NCBI GenBank assembly: GCA_965116395.1
Contig: OZ220684.1
Span: 4,526,001 to 4,590,000, forward strand
Direction: 5' to 3'
Source of the DNA: Bin5 sp965116395
GTDB lineage: Bacteria > Chloroflexota > Anaerolineae > Caldilineales > Caldilineaceae
Length of the DNA: 64,000 nt
Both the position numbers and the translations under genes were made by a program. The notes below the pieces were generated by a model that searched no databases, was not told the origin of the DNA, and saw nothing but the letters and a program-made list of their open reading frames with translations. How positions within the stretch are numbered: the stretch's first letter is position 1; every line of letters starts with the position of its first letter. Shown one piece after another: positions 52,446 to 62,284 of the stretch.

Positions 52446-55042
52446 CTTTGTTCGAATCTCTGCCGCCGCAAACGCAAGGCGTTGGTGACCACACTGACGC
52501 TCGACAGTGCCATTGCGACCGCCGCCAGAATAGGGTGAAGCTGCTGTAGAAAAGGCGGCGCCCACGCAAAGGGAGCCAGAACCCCGGCGGCAATCGGTAT
52601 CAGGGCGACGTTGTAGCCAAATGCCCAGCTGAGATTCTGTCTGATATTTCGCATCGTCGCCTGCGACAACTCGATTGCATGGGGAACGCTGCGCAGGTCG
52701 CCTCGAATGAGCGTCACGTCGGCAGCCTCCATCGCCACGTCCGTGCCCGCGCCAATCGCGATGCCTACATCAGCCTGCGCCAGTGCCGGCGCGTCGTTAA
52801 TTCCATCACCCAGCATTGCTACTCGGAAGCCTTCTGCCTGTAATGCTTTCACCTGCTCGACCTTTTCGCCAGGCAACAGTTCGGCAATCACCCGGTTTAT
52901 TCCAACCTCTCGTGCAATAGCGTCAGCGGTAGATTGGTTGTCGCCCGTGAGCATTGCAACCGTCAGGCCTTTCTTCCGCAGCGCCGAGACAGCCTCTCTC
53001 GACCCTTCCTTTACAGTGTCGGCCACCGCTATCAATGCCGAGGCCTGGCCGTCTACCGCCAACCACATTGTAGACTTTGCTTCGGCTTGCAGTTCGGCGA
53101 ACCGGGGCCCAAGCCCGTTCAAGTCGATGTCTTCCTTCTCCATCAGCCTCAGATTGCCCAGCAGGATTCGCTTCTCCTCAATATGGGCGGATATCCCATG
53201 GCCTTCGATCGCCTCGAATTGGGAGGGAGCGGCCAAGTCCAGTCCGTTTACCTGAGCTGCTCGCACAATTGCCTCACCCAGCGGGTGTTCCGACCCCCGT
53301 TCAGCTGAGGCTGCCAGCCGCAGCAGGTCAGACTCTTCCCCCTTCACCGTCAAACTACCGGAAGGTCCTGCAATTCCTTTGCCCATCAGGTCCTGGCTTA
53401 CAACCAGGTCTGTAACTACCGGCTCCCCTTGCGTAATCGTACCTGTCTTGTCGAGCAAAACGGCCGTAAGCTTGTGCGTCTGTTCCAATGCAATGCTGTT
53501 CTTGAACAGAATGCCTAATCCCGCTCCCTTACCAATTCCCACCATGATTGAGGTAGGTGTCGCCAGACCCATAGCGCATGGACAGGCGATGACCAGTACT
53601 GCGACAACGCGCAGCAGGGCAGGAACAAAACCGGCGCCTGCAAGCATCCATACAACAAATGTCACGCCCGACAGCCCGATGACCGCCGGCACAAAATAGG
53701 CCGCGACCTGATCTACTACACGCTGAATCGGGGCTTTGCTACCTTGGGCTTCTTCTACCAACCTGATGATTTGCGACAGTGCCGTCTCGCGTCCAACCTT
53801 CGTCGCCTCGATTCCCAGCAGCCCCAGTTTGTTAAGGGTTGCCCCGAACACTTCGCTCCCTATCGCCTTACCAACCGGCATGCTCTCGCCGGTAAACATG
53901 CTCTCGTCAACTGCGGACCCACCTGAAATTACAACGCCGTCGACGGGGATCTTCTCTCCCGGGCGAACCACCACGATATCGCCGACCACAACCTCTTCGA
54001 CGGGGATATCTACTTCTTCTCCCGCGCGCAGAATCCGAGCCGTCCTGCTCTGTAAACCGATCAGCTCCTTGATCGCCGCGCTGGTCCGGCCCTTGGCCCG
54101 GGCTTCCAACAGTTTGCCCAAAACGATCAGAGTAATGATTACCGCTGAAGTCTCAAAATATACGTGGCTGCCAAGCAGATCGCTGCCTCCGAACTGTGCA
54201 AACAGGACTGCCAGGCTGAAAACGTAGGCAACCGTTGTGCCCATTGCCACCAGCACATCCATATTTGCGCTGCGATTGCGTAAACTCTTGAGTGCGCCTA
54301 CGTAGTAATCCCAACCCACGTAGAATTGCACTGGCGTTGCCAGCCCAAACAGCAGCCAGTTTACCCATCCCCCATGTGCCCACGCGCCCAGAAGCCCGAA
54401 ATCCCGCCCCATGCTGACAATCAGCAGCGGCAGCGAAAATACCAATCCCACCAGCAGTCGCATGAACTCATGCCGGATCGCGGCGGCGCGCGCTTCAGCC
54501 TCAGCATCTTCGACAGGTTCAACTTCCACTACTTTCGACCTGACCGAGGGAAGCTGTCCTCCGGTTGCAACCGCGTCGACTGTCGGTGGTGTTTCTGGCT
54601 GAGGTGAGGCGGCGACCGTATCGTAGCCGGCTTTGCGCACGGCTTCGACAAGCGGGGCGCGTGCACCCAGGCCGCTTACATATTCGACATGAGCCTGCTC
54701 TGAAGCAAAGTTGACACTGGCATATACGACGCCATCAACCTCGCGCAGTGCCTGCTCAACAGCACTCACACAAGCAGTGCAGGACATGCCTATTATCGGA
54801 AGGGTCAGTGTGAGGGTTGGAATCTTGTAGCCGGCCCGAGTAACCAGGCGGCGCACGTCTGCCAACACTTCGTTGGTATGCTTTTGTGAGGAGTCTATGG
54901 TTAAGGTAAGGCGCTCACTGGCGAAGTTGACCGTTGCTTCGTCAACTTCTGCGGCCTGCTTGCTGCTGGTTTCCACGGCCGCCGCGCAACCCATGCAGGT
55001 CATCCCGATAACCGGAACGGTGCGTTGTAGAGTCTCGTTCAT
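52442..55042 (-). CDS. copA: Copper-translocating P1B-type ATPase with two metal-binding domains
   Basis: An 866-residue Cu+ pump. Two HMA domains carry GMTCMGC (C16, C19) and GMSCTAC (C88, C91). TGES (384-387) marks the actuator domain. The transmembrane Cu site CPC is at C487/C489, and the phosphorylated Asp is D531 in DKTGT. GDGINDAP and an eight-helix P1B plan complete it. It exports Cu+ from the cytoplasm, or delivers copper for cuproenzymes such as cytochrome oxidase. Overlap with ccmF suggests the second role: supply during respiratory-complex assembly. Confidence 0.96.
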   Translation of the reverse strand: MNETLQRTVPVIGMTCMGCAAAVETSSKQAAEVDEATVNFASERLTLTIDSSQKHTNEVLADVRRLVTRAGYKIPTLTLTLPIIGMSCTACVSAVEQALREVDGVVYASVNFASEQAHVEYVSGLGARAPLVEAVRKAGYDTVAASPQPETPPTVDAVATGGQLPSVRSKVVEVEPVEDAEAEARAAAIRHEFMRLLVGLVFSLPLLIVSMGRDFGLLGAWAHGGWVNWLLFGLATPVQFYVGWDYYVGALKSLRNRSANMDVLVAMGTTVAYVFSLAVLFAQFGGSDLLGSHVYFETSAVIITLIVLGKLLEARAKGRTSAAIKELIGLQSRTARILRAGEEVDIPVEEVVVGDIVVVRPGEKIPVDGVVISGGSAVDESMFTGESMPVGKAIGSEVFGATLNKLGLLGIEATKVGRETALSQIIRLVEEAQGSKAPIQRVVDQVAAYFVPAVIGLSGVTFVVWMLAGAGFVPALLRVVAVLVIACPCAMGLATPTSIMVGIGKGAGLGILFKNSIALEQTHKLTAVLLDKTGTITQGEPVVTDLVVSQDLMGKGIAGPSGSLTVKGEESDLLRLAASAERGSEHPLGEAIVRAAQVNGLDLAAPSQFEAIEGHGISAHIEEKRILLGNLRLMEKEDIDLNGLGPRFAELQAEAKSTMWLAVDGQASALIAVADTVKEGSREAVSALRKKGLTVAMLTGDNQSTADAIAREVGINRVIAELLPGEKVEQVKALQAEGFRVAMLGDGINDAPALAQADVGIAIGAGTDVAMEAADVTLIRGDLRSVPHAIELSQATMRNIRQNLSWAFGYNVALIPIAAGVLAPFAWAPPFLQQLHPILAAVAMALSSVSVVTNALRLRRQRFEQR

Positions 55043-55946
55043 GTGCAGTTATGCGTACCTTTCAAGTACCGGTTTGCTCTTGGCTTCGCCAAAAAGTGAA
55101 ACGCCATTGTTTCTCAGTATGCACAATAGCATAGCATGTTTTACACAGTCAGTCAGCCTGATCGCAATGGCCTTCCTGCTTCACTTCCAGACACCCATTC
55201 TGCCGGGGCAACCGTTGCCTCTCTCCTGGCCGGGGTACCTCACCTTGCGACTCGGTCTTCGGTTCCTCGAATTGGCAGTTCCCCACACCTTTTTTGCTTG
55301 CGAAACTCTTACTTCCCTGCTGGCCTTGCCCTGAAGTCGGACAAATTGAACATTTTGTAAATGTATCATGCATAAGCCAAATTTGAAAAACCATTTGCGG
55401 CTTAAAGGGGGGGGTTATCTTATTCTGCATTGGCAAGGGATTGGGCATAGGGCTTGCTGTATTTTCATCTGCCTATGGCTACTCGCATGTGCGATAGTTC
55501 CCCTTCGCCTTCTCAGGTGAGATCATCCGCTCTTTTGTCCTCACTTTCGCGTTCTGGACCATCCCCCTTCCACCCACTAGTAACTGAGCGTTTCCATATT
55601 TTAGAGTGCTCAGAACAGTCCGCTGCTCCACTTGCATTTGGATCCAGATTCACACTTGATAAGTGTAAACGTCTGTGCTACATTCCCCGCAGTGGCGACC
55701 ATCTAGCCGGTTGCCCGACACCATTGGACAACCCGCCTAACAATGCATGTCCGAATTTCACTCCCCCTGTGCGGACATTATTCATTTCTCTGACCTGATT
55801 GTTGTTCTGCAGTCGCGCTTGGGTAATGGTCAATTTGCCGCATGAGCTCAATCTCGATGGGATGGGGCGGGGATGACAACATAATCAGAAACACAGGCGC
55901 CAGCAGGGGCAGCGACACAACCGTCGCGACGAAAGTTTCTTTCCTG
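55043..55946. other. Intergenic region between copA and MITE-like copy D
   Basis: About 900 bp without a supportable gene. Short frames (such as 55454-55798) have no start context or domain. It includes the upstream region of copA, with a GC-skewed homopolymeric G run near 55407. A CTGACT-17-TATGCT pair on the minus strand near 55130-55160 might be the copA promoter; I give it low weight. Confidence 0.45.
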
Positions 55947-56238
55947 GAAACTACTCAGCCACAACTCATTTACGAACCTGAAAGAGGGGAGCGTGGGTGC
56001 TCTCCCAGCTCTCTACTCTTATATGGGCGGTCGGCCGCAAGCGCCCTCCCTTGTGCAGGGGCTGCGCCCCCGCAACGCCCCCCTCCAGAACCATCGCTCA
56101 CCGACCGTGTCTGCGCATTCCGGCAGTGCCGCACCAGCAACGCGGCTCCCGCCAACTGCATACGCAGTCAGATTGCCTGAATGGCGGCAGCGACAAAGGG
56201 ATGGTCAAGACAGGCACTATGTGTGGCTCAGTAGCTAC
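55947..56238. mobile_element. MITE-like element, copy D
   Basis: A 292-bp copy. The left end is GAAACTACTCAGCCACAACT. The right end, reverse-complemented, is GTAGCTACTGAGCCACAC. Flanks CTTTCCTG (55939-55946) and CCTTCCTG (56239-56246) form an 8-bp duplication with one difference. The closing stem and hairpin 2 are intact; hairpin 1 has one mismatch (GGCCG-CAAG-CGCCC). It ends 23 bp before the dimethylformamidase-like gene. Confidence 0.87.
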
Positions 56239-56261
56239 CCTTCCTGTTATAGGAGCAGAGA

Positions 56262-58496
56262 ATGACAACCGAGTTGATAGGATATACAGACAGGCTGAGC
56301 GTCGCCTCTGGTGAGTCGATTCGTTTCATGGTCAGCACTGACCTGAGGAGCTACGACACTTCGCTGGTCCGTCTGATTCATGGCGATGAGAATCCTGCTG
56401 GGCCCGGCTTCAAAGAAGAGCAGGTGGAGTCGGCGATTGACGGCAGACGCGCAGGACGCCTTCAGGTCGCCCTCGCAGGCTCCTATGTCGTCGTACCCGA
56501 CAGTGAAATCCTGGGCCAGTTGTCCAGCTTCACTATCCAGGCCTGGATCTGGCCAACAACGCCGCTCAGTGGCCAGTGCCAGGGTCTGCTCAGCAAGTGG
56601 TCCGCTGACGGAGCTGGGATTTGCCTGGCAATCGGGAAACAGGGCGCGCTTGAGCTTTGGCTTGGCGCCGGCGGCACTACAAAGCGCGTCAGTACGGGCC
56701 GAGCGATGCGGGCTCGGGAATGGATTTTCGTCGCCGCTGCCTTCGACAGCGGGACGGGGCAGGTGCGACTTTTCCAGATGCCGAAATCCAGTTGGCCTGC
56801 CGACGGTTCGGCCGTTTCCGTGAACCATGTCGTCCAGGCCAGACCAAACTTGCACAACGGCTGCGCTCTGCTCCTGGCAGCGTCCAGCCTTGAACCAGTT
56901 CATTCCGCCCGCTTCAAGGCCCAGGGACTTTTCAATGGCAAGATTGACAGCCCGCGCCTCTTCAAACGGGCCCTCGAATCCGATGAAATTGAACGCCTGC
57001 AGCAAGGTGACACCCCCGCAGAAGTAGCCGAGGCGGATCTGGTGGCCTCCTGGGATCTGTCATTGAATCCTGCGTCAAGCCAGGTGACCGACATAGGTCC
57101 CCGAAAGCTGCACGGCACTGCTGTCAACATGCCAGTGCGCGCCGCAACCGGCCACAACTGGGAAGCTACTGAAGTGGACTATAGGCACGCCCCTCACCAG
57201 TACGGCGCTATTCACTTCCACGAGGACGACCTGGAGGATGCCGGATGGGACCGGGACTTCGAACTTATCGTCCCCGAAGGGCTGCGCAGTGGCGTCTATG
57301 CCGCCCGGCTGGAAGGTGACGGGCAGGAAGATCATATTCCATTCATTGTTCGGCCACCCCGCGGGACTGCCCAGGCCCCCATTCTCTTCCTCGTCCCGAC
57401 ATTCACTTATCTTGCCTACGCCAATGACCGAATGGATGCTGCCAAGGAACACTTCGCCGACCTGCCGCCCGGCGAGTTCAGTCTGGACCCGCGCGACCTC
57501 TACCTTGAAGAGCGGCCCGAATTTGCTATGTCCCTTTACGACCGACACACTGATGATAGCGGCTGTTGTTACTCGTCCAGTTTGCGTCCGATCGTAAACA
57601 TGCGTCCCAAATACCGTCATGTCCTGACCAGGGGACCACGACATTTCAGCGCCGACCTCTACTTGATCGACTGGCTCGAACAGAAAGACTTCTCCTATGA
57701 TGTTGCAACAGATGGCGATTTGCACAACGAGCGCCAGGACCTGCTTGCCAACTACAAGGTGATTGTGACCGGTACACATCCGGAATACTGGACTGCGCCC
57801 ATGTTGGAGGCCCTGGAAGGATTCCTGGCAGGAGGGGGGCGGCTAATGTATCTGGGAGGAAACGGCTTTTTCTGGGTTACAAGCGTAGACCCGGAACGCC
57901 CCCACGTCATTGAAGTCCGCCGCGGCCAAGCTGGCACGCGTGCATGGGACTCGGCTCCCGGCGAGTGCTATCACAGTACAACCGGCGAGTTGGGGGGGCT
58001 GTGGCGGCACCGCGGCAAACCACCTAACCAGATCGCGGGAATCGGGTTCACGGCCCAGGGTTGGCGGGATCCCGCCCCCGGCTACGTCAGACAGCCGGGC
58101 AGCTTCGATGAACGGGCGGCATTCATATTTGACGGCGTCTCTGCCACCGAGACGATTGGCGACTTCGGCCTGGTTTTTGGGGGCGCCTCCGGCGACGAGC
58201 TGGACCGCATCGACTACGGCCTGGGGACGCCCCACCACACGCTCTTGCTGGCTTCTTCTCTGGATCACGGACGTTCCATTTATCCGGTTATAGAGGACTT
58301 CCTTCAGGTAACCCCCGTTCTGCTAGACCGCAAAACAGACAATGTGCACGCCGACATGGTCTACTTCGAGACGCCAAACAACGGAGCCGTTTTCTCGGTG
58401 GGTTCGATGTGCTGGTGCGCCAGTCTGTCGCATAATGGCTATGAAAACAACGTCTCCCGGATAACCGAAAATGTGTTAAACAAATTCATTTTGTAG
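56262..58496 (+). CDS. Dimethylformamidase large-subunit-like protein with LamG-type domain
   Basis: A 744-residue protein. ATG at 56262 follows AGGAG. About residues 70-250 form a LamG/concanavalin-like fold (SFTIQAWIWPTTP ... WIFVAAAFDSGTGQVRL). Residues about 330-740 match the N,N-dimethylformamidase beta-subunit C-terminal domain, with TFTYLAYANDR, GTHPEYWTAPM and GGGRLMYLGGNGFFW. In characterised enzymes the iron is held by two Tyr and one Glu; TYLAYAN and HPEYW are the candidate regions. No small-subunit gene is adjacent. It may hydrolyse a formamide or a different amide; no signal peptide is present. Confidence 0.82.
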   Translation: MTTELIGYTDRLSVASGESIRFMVSTDLRSYDTSLVRLIHGDENPAGPGFKEEQVESAIDGRRAGRLQVALAGSYVVVPDSEILGQLSSFTIQAWIWPTTPLSGQCQGLLSKWSADGAGICLAIGKQGALELWLGAGGTTKRVSTGRAMRAREWIFVAAAFDSGTGQVRLFQMPKSSWPADGSAVSVNHVVQARPNLHNGCALLLAASSLEPVHSARFKAQGLFNGKIDSPRLFKRALESDEIERLQQGDTPAEVAEADLVASWDLSLNPASSQVTDIGPRKLHGTAVNMPVRAATGHNWEATEVDYRHAPHQYGAIHFHEDDLEDAGWDRDFELIVPEGLRSGVYAARLEGDGQEDHIPFIVRPPRGTAQAPILFLVPTFTYLAYANDRMDAAKEHFADLPPGEFSLDPRDLYLEERPEFAMSLYDRHTDDSGCCYSSSLRPIVNMRPKYRHVLTRGPRHFSADLYLIDWLEQKDFSYDVATDGDLHNERQDLLANYKVIVTGTHPEYWTAPMLEALEGFLAGGGRLMYLGGNGFFWVTSVDPERPHVIEVRRGQAGTRAWDSAPGECYHSTTGELGGLWRHRGKPPNQIAGIGFTAQGWRDPAPGYVRQPGSFDERAAFIFDGVSATETIGDFGLVFGGASGDELDRIDYGLGTPHHTLLLASSLDHGRSIYPVIEDFLQVTPVLLDRKTDNVHADMVYFETPNNGAVFSVGSMCWCASLSHNGYENNVSRITENVLNKFIL

Positions 58497-59153
58497 TAGT
58501 GGAGGCCAGGGTAGGAGAATGGAAAGTTTGATCCGGTAGCGACCGAGGGCGTTATTCGGAATAGCCGACTTACTCAACTAGTGGCATCCACCCTTCACTC
58601 TAAGACTGGAAATCGAAAGCTAGCCAACATTTTGCGAATCTGGCGCAAGCAACCTTGCAGTCCGATCGTGCCAGCGGCGGATGTTGGGTTGCACGCCGTG
58701 TCGACCAATTTTCAAGGCCCCGGGCTCGGTTACGCGGTTCATCCTCTTCGGATCTGCACGCTGACACAGAATCTCATGAGCCGGGCTATCGAAGGTCACG
58801 GATTTGGAGAGGAGTTGCTTGGCGTGCGTCTAATTTCTTAAGAATTCAGGTAGAAACCGCCGGCCTCATAGAAACTGTCTAGGGGATGGTGGCAAAATGC
58901 ACCCTTCTTGTGCCGTCTCCTCGGTGCTACGAAAGTTTTTTCCCAAATTTGGGTTTGTCCGGAGTGGAGGGCTGCGGACCCTAGTCTAACTCCCCAGAGA
59001 TTGCCAGAACTCCTCCCCATTTTGGGAACCACCCTCTTAGGCGGAAAATCTCGAATCTCTTGTCTCGTCCGATGCCACTTATGTGGTCGATCAAATGAAC
59101 AAGATTCAGGCGCCTTTCCAGCGGGAAAGGCACCCTCAATATTCGTTTCATCC
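58497..59153. other. Gene-poor region after the dimethylformamidase-like gene
   Basis: No supportable gene is seen in about 650 bp. A frame at 58581-58841 has no recognisable domain or ribosome-binding site. TTCCCAAATTTGGG near 58940 is a small palindrome of unknown use. Confidence 0.4.
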
Positions 59154-59310
59154 GTAGCTACTCAGCCGCAACTAAATGGCAACCCTGCGCGAGGCAAGCA
59201 AATGTGTTCTTTCACCCCTCATGGCTTTCATTTGGGCGGTCACGCCTTCGTCCCTCCCTTGTGCAGGGGCTGTGCCCCCGCAACGCCCCCCGGCTGGCGA
59301 CCGTGCTCAA
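59154..59310. mobile_element. MITE-like element, copy E (truncated)
   Basis: The left end GTAGCTACTCAGCCGCAACT and the left arm match copy A (GCAACCCTGCGCGAGGCAAGC...). The core keeps GGGGC-TG-TGCCCC-like pairing, but hairpin 1 is lost (CACGCCTTCGTCCC). After about 59300 the sequence departs; a CCCCTCCAAAACGGTC fragment at about 59344-59360 may be a displaced piece of the same arm. No right end is found. Confidence 0.7.
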
Positions 59311-59492
59311 TCTTCCCCAGTAACGTGTCTAGCCAACAGTATTCCCCTCCAAAACGGTCCGGTAGGAGCAGGCTCTGTGACTGCCCAGTGCCTCTCCAAG
59401 AGCCGGCAAACAATTCCAGCCGCCACCGGCACATTCTCCCTGCCCCACTGTACCCACCGCAAATCCATGATGCGCCCCCTTCGAAAAAGGGT

Positions 59493-59520
59493 TTGACAAA
59501 CGATTTTATTTCAGTATAAT
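59493..59520 (+). promoter_or_regulatory. Consensus sigma-70 promoter upstream of the peptide-type ABC operon
   Basis: TTGACA (59493-59498) and TATAAT (59515-59520) match the consensus exactly with a 16-bp spacer. The leader to the ATG at 59590 would be about 63 nt. The following AT-rich AATATTA suits promoter melting. Confidence 0.8.
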
Positions 59521-59589
59521 AATATTACTTTGTCTATTTCCCGCGCGTTCTTGAGAGTTACACGCACCTCAAAGGGAGGAAACGACACC

Positions 59590-61236
59590 ATGTCAGGGAA
59601 GAGAGCTCACACAATTTCGCGACGAGAATTCCTACAGGTTTCAGCGATGGCGAGTGCCAGCCTGGTAGCAGCTGCCTGTGCGGTACAAGCCCCGGGAGGG
59701 GCGTCCCAGGCACCGGCGCCTGAGGCGCCTGCCGCACCCGAATCGATGATCAAGCGCGGTGGACCCACATTGATTGTCCGTCAACAGCCCCCCAAAATAC
59801 TCGATGCACACCTGGATACGGGGCCACACACCCAGTTCTGGGGGCAGATACACGAAAGTCTGCTGCATCACCGGCTTGTTGACCCGGAGACAGGTACCTT
59901 CGAACTAGCAGGAGCCCTGGCAGAGAGCTGGGAGCGAGACGGCGATACAGCCTGGATCTTCCACCTCCGTGAGGGAGTAAAGTTTCACGATGGCAGTGAT
60001 TGGAATGCCGATGTTGCCCAGTGGAACCTACTGCGGATGAGAGACCACCCACAATCGGTGGCGAAGGATGTAGTTGCCGAAATTGAGTCGATCGACAGCT
60101 TGGATTCTCACTCCATCCGGGTCAACCTGACTGCGACAAATGCGGCCTTTCCTCATTTGATGGCGTACCCTGCCAGTAATGGTCGTACCCGGATTGTCTC
60201 GAAACAGGCCGTTGAGGAGATGGGCGACGACGAATATGCCCAGCACCCGGTTGGCACCGGCCCATTCAAGTTTGTTGAGTGGGTGAAAGATGACCATATC
60301 TCAGTCGAACGATTTGATGGCTACTGGCAGGTCGGTGAAGATGGTCAGTCACTGCCGTATCTGGACTCGATAAGGTTCGATATGCTAACCGACTATACGG
60401 TGGCATTTCTGAGACTACGCAGTGGGGATATGCATCTGTCGGACATCGACCCCAAAGACTGGACATCCGCCCAAAACGATGCGAACCTGAGGAATTTTCC
60501 GGTCACTTGGGCCCCCACAACCTATGCTTTGGGTCTCAACGCCCAAGAGGGAAAGTTTGCCGATAACATTCCTCTGCGCAAAGCGCTTGCTCATGCGATT
60601 CCCTACGATGACCTGACCAATGCCTTGGGGCTTGGACTTGGCTTCCGCTCCAAACATTTCTGGCCGAAGGGTGGGCTTGGGTATGATGACGCGCTCCCCT
60701 ACTACGACTACAATCCGGATAAGGCGAAGGAGTTGCTTAACGAAGCCGGTTATCCCGACGGCGTGGACCTGGTAATGTTGCAGTTTAACCGTAGCCAGGA
60801 CCTCAGGACGGGACAGGGTGTACAGGCCGCTGTAAGAGGGTTGGGCATCCGCATTGAGCTTGACGTCGTAGACGTTGTCAGGTGGCGTGAGGCAGCCAGA
60901 ACAGGCGAAGGCTGGGACCTTAACCATAATACGCGCGGCTGGAGCCCTGATCCGAGTGGGCAGCGTCGGCAGTTGCTGACTACTGGCTATGGCAATTTCG
61001 TTCGTTCGTCGAACACTGAGATCGATGACTTGATGGCCAAGGGCCAAGAAACCTTCGATCCAAACGAACGTCACGAAATCTATAGGCAGATTCAGGAAAT
61101 GGTGTATGAAGACGCTCTCTGGCTCTTCATTTACGCCATTCCCAAAGCTCTCATCTTCCCGAAAGAACTCAGTGGGGTATCAGTAGAGTGGAGCGCCTGG
61201 AGTTGGAATGGAGCAAATCTGCATTGGACTTCATGA
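59590..61236 (+). CDS. ABC transporter substrate-binding protein, family 5 (peptide/nickel type), Tat-exported lipoprotein
   Basis: A 548-residue solute-binding protein. ATG at 59590 follows GGGAGGAAAC. The signal SRREFLQVSAMASASLVAAAC is Tat-type (SRREFL) with a C-terminal lipobox, so the protein folds in the cytoplasm before export and is lipid-anchored. SBP_bac_5 features are LREGVKFHDGSDWNADV, VGTGPFKFVEW and LRKALAHAIPYDDL. Cargo could be peptides or an oligosaccharide. It is the first gene of an operon with two permeases. Confidence 0.92.
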   Translation: MSGKRAHTISRREFLQVSAMASASLVAAACAVQAPGGASQAPAPEAPAAPESMIKRGGPTLIVRQQPPKILDAHLDTGPHTQFWGQIHESLLHHRLVDPETGTFELAGALAESWERDGDTAWIFHLREGVKFHDGSDWNADVAQWNLLRMRDHPQSVAKDVVAEIESIDSLDSHSIRVNLTATNAAFPHLMAYPASNGRTRIVSKQAVEEMGDDEYAQHPVGTGPFKFVEWVKDDHISVERFDGYWQVGEDGQSLPYLDSIRFDMLTDYTVAFLRLRSGDMHLSDIDPKDWTSAQNDANLRNFPVTWAPTTYALGLNAQEGKFADNIPLRKALAHAIPYDDLTNALGLGLGFRSKHFWPKGGLGYDDALPYYDYNPDKAKELLNEAGYPDGVDLVMLQFNRSQDLRTGQGVQAAVRGLGIRIELDVVDVVRWREAARTGEGWDLNHNTRGWSPDPSGQRRQLLTTGYGNFVRSSNTEIDDLMAKGQETFDPNERHEIYRQIQEMVYEDALWLFIYAIPKALIFPKELSGVSVEWSAWSWNGANLHWTS

Positions 61237-61253
61237 CTCAGCAAGGGTGAAGG

Positions 61254-62204
61254 ATGACGGTATATCTTGTTAGACGAGTTCTACAGGTAATTCCCGTCCT
61301 GTGGCTGGTTACCGTCATCTCCTTTGCCATTATCTTGCTTGTTCCAGGCGATGCCGCCGTAGCTCTGTTACCTGAAGACGCCTTACGTGACGAGGAACTT
61401 TACCAATACTACCGGCAAGAGTTGGGGTTGGACCGTCCGTTGCCAGTTCAATATCTCAACTGGGTAGGCAAGGTGCTGCAAGGCAACTTGGGCGTATCCT
61501 TTCGCAACAAGCAGCCCGTTCTTGAAGGGATTGCCCAGAGGCTGGGTCCAACAATCGAACTAAGCCTGTTGTCTTTATTGGTGTCGATGGCAGTGGGTCT
61601 ACCCGTAGGAATCTTCTCAGCCCTCAGACCGAATTCCAAGCTGGATGCTGCGGGGACTGCATTTGTATTGGCAGGCGTGGCCACCCCAAACTTTTGGCTG
61701 GGCATCATGTTGATCCTGGTCGTTTCGGTGTGGTTGCGCTTGCTGCCCGCAGGCGGCTATGTCCCGTTCTTAGATAGGCCATTTGCAAATCTGAAGCTGA
61801 TGATTTTGCCGGCCATCACGCTTGGGACTGCACTGGCCGCAATCACCATGCGCCAGACGCGTTCAGCTCTTCTGGAGGTACTTCAACAGGAATACATAAC
61901 CACGGCGCGGGCCAAAGGATTGAAGACTCTTGTGGTGATGGTCCGCCACGCGCTAAAAAATGCGTTGATTCCCGTGGTCACCATAATCGGCCTGCAAATC
62001 GGCCGGCTTATCGGCGGGACGGTTATCGTAGAATCCGTTTTTGGCATCCCAGGGATAGGCCGGCTTGCCATGGATTCCATTTTTGGGCGCGACATTCCAA
62101 TGGTTCAAGGTGTGATGATGCTGATGGCGATAGCTGTTTTGATCAGTAACCTCTTTACCGATATCTTGTATGCATACCTGGACCCCCGCATCCGCTATGG
62201 CTAG
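61254..62204 (+). CDS. ABC transporter permease, DppB/OppB type
   Basis: A 316-residue permease with six helices. The N-terminal segment MTVYLVRRVLQVIPVLWLVTVISF and the long loop LYQYYRQELGLDRPLPVQYLNW are typical of DppB. The coupling-loop motif is TTARAKGLKTLVVMVRHALKNALIPVVTIIG, and VESVFGIPGIGRL is a family hallmark. It begins 17 bp after the binding-protein stop and pairs with DppC. Confidence 0.94.
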   Translation: MTVYLVRRVLQVIPVLWLVTVISFAIILLVPGDAAVALLPEDALRDEELYQYYRQELGLDRPLPVQYLNWVGKVLQGNLGVSFRNKQPVLEGIAQRLGPTIELSLLSLLVSMAVGLPVGIFSALRPNSKLDAAGTAFVLAGVATPNFWLGIMLILVVSVWLRLLPAGGYVPFLDRPFANLKLMILPAITLGTALAAITMRQTRSALLEVLQQEYITTARAKGLKTLVVMVRHALKNALIPVVTIIGLQIGRLIGGTVIVESVFGIPGIGRLAMDSIFGRDIPMVQGVMMLMAIAVLISNLFTDILYAYLDPRIRYG

Positions 62205-62284
62205 AGCACTCTGTTGAGGATCACTACAGGGGCAGCCGAGCGAAACAGCGAAACAAGGGCACTTCACAGATCGCTACCTCAGCC

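Noticed and set aside
55055..55080. ACC-n11-GGT dyad upstream of copA, considered as a CueR-type operator
   Set aside because: Spacing and half-sites do not match the CueR consensus and no MerR-type gene is nearby.
55454..55798. 114-codon plus-strand frame in the copA-MITE gap
   Set aside because: No domain, no good start, and low-complexity Ser/Pro content.
58581..58841. 86-codon plus-strand frame after the dimethylformamidase-like gene
   Set aside because: No recognisable domain and no ribosome-binding site; it could be a decayed gene, but nothing supports that.
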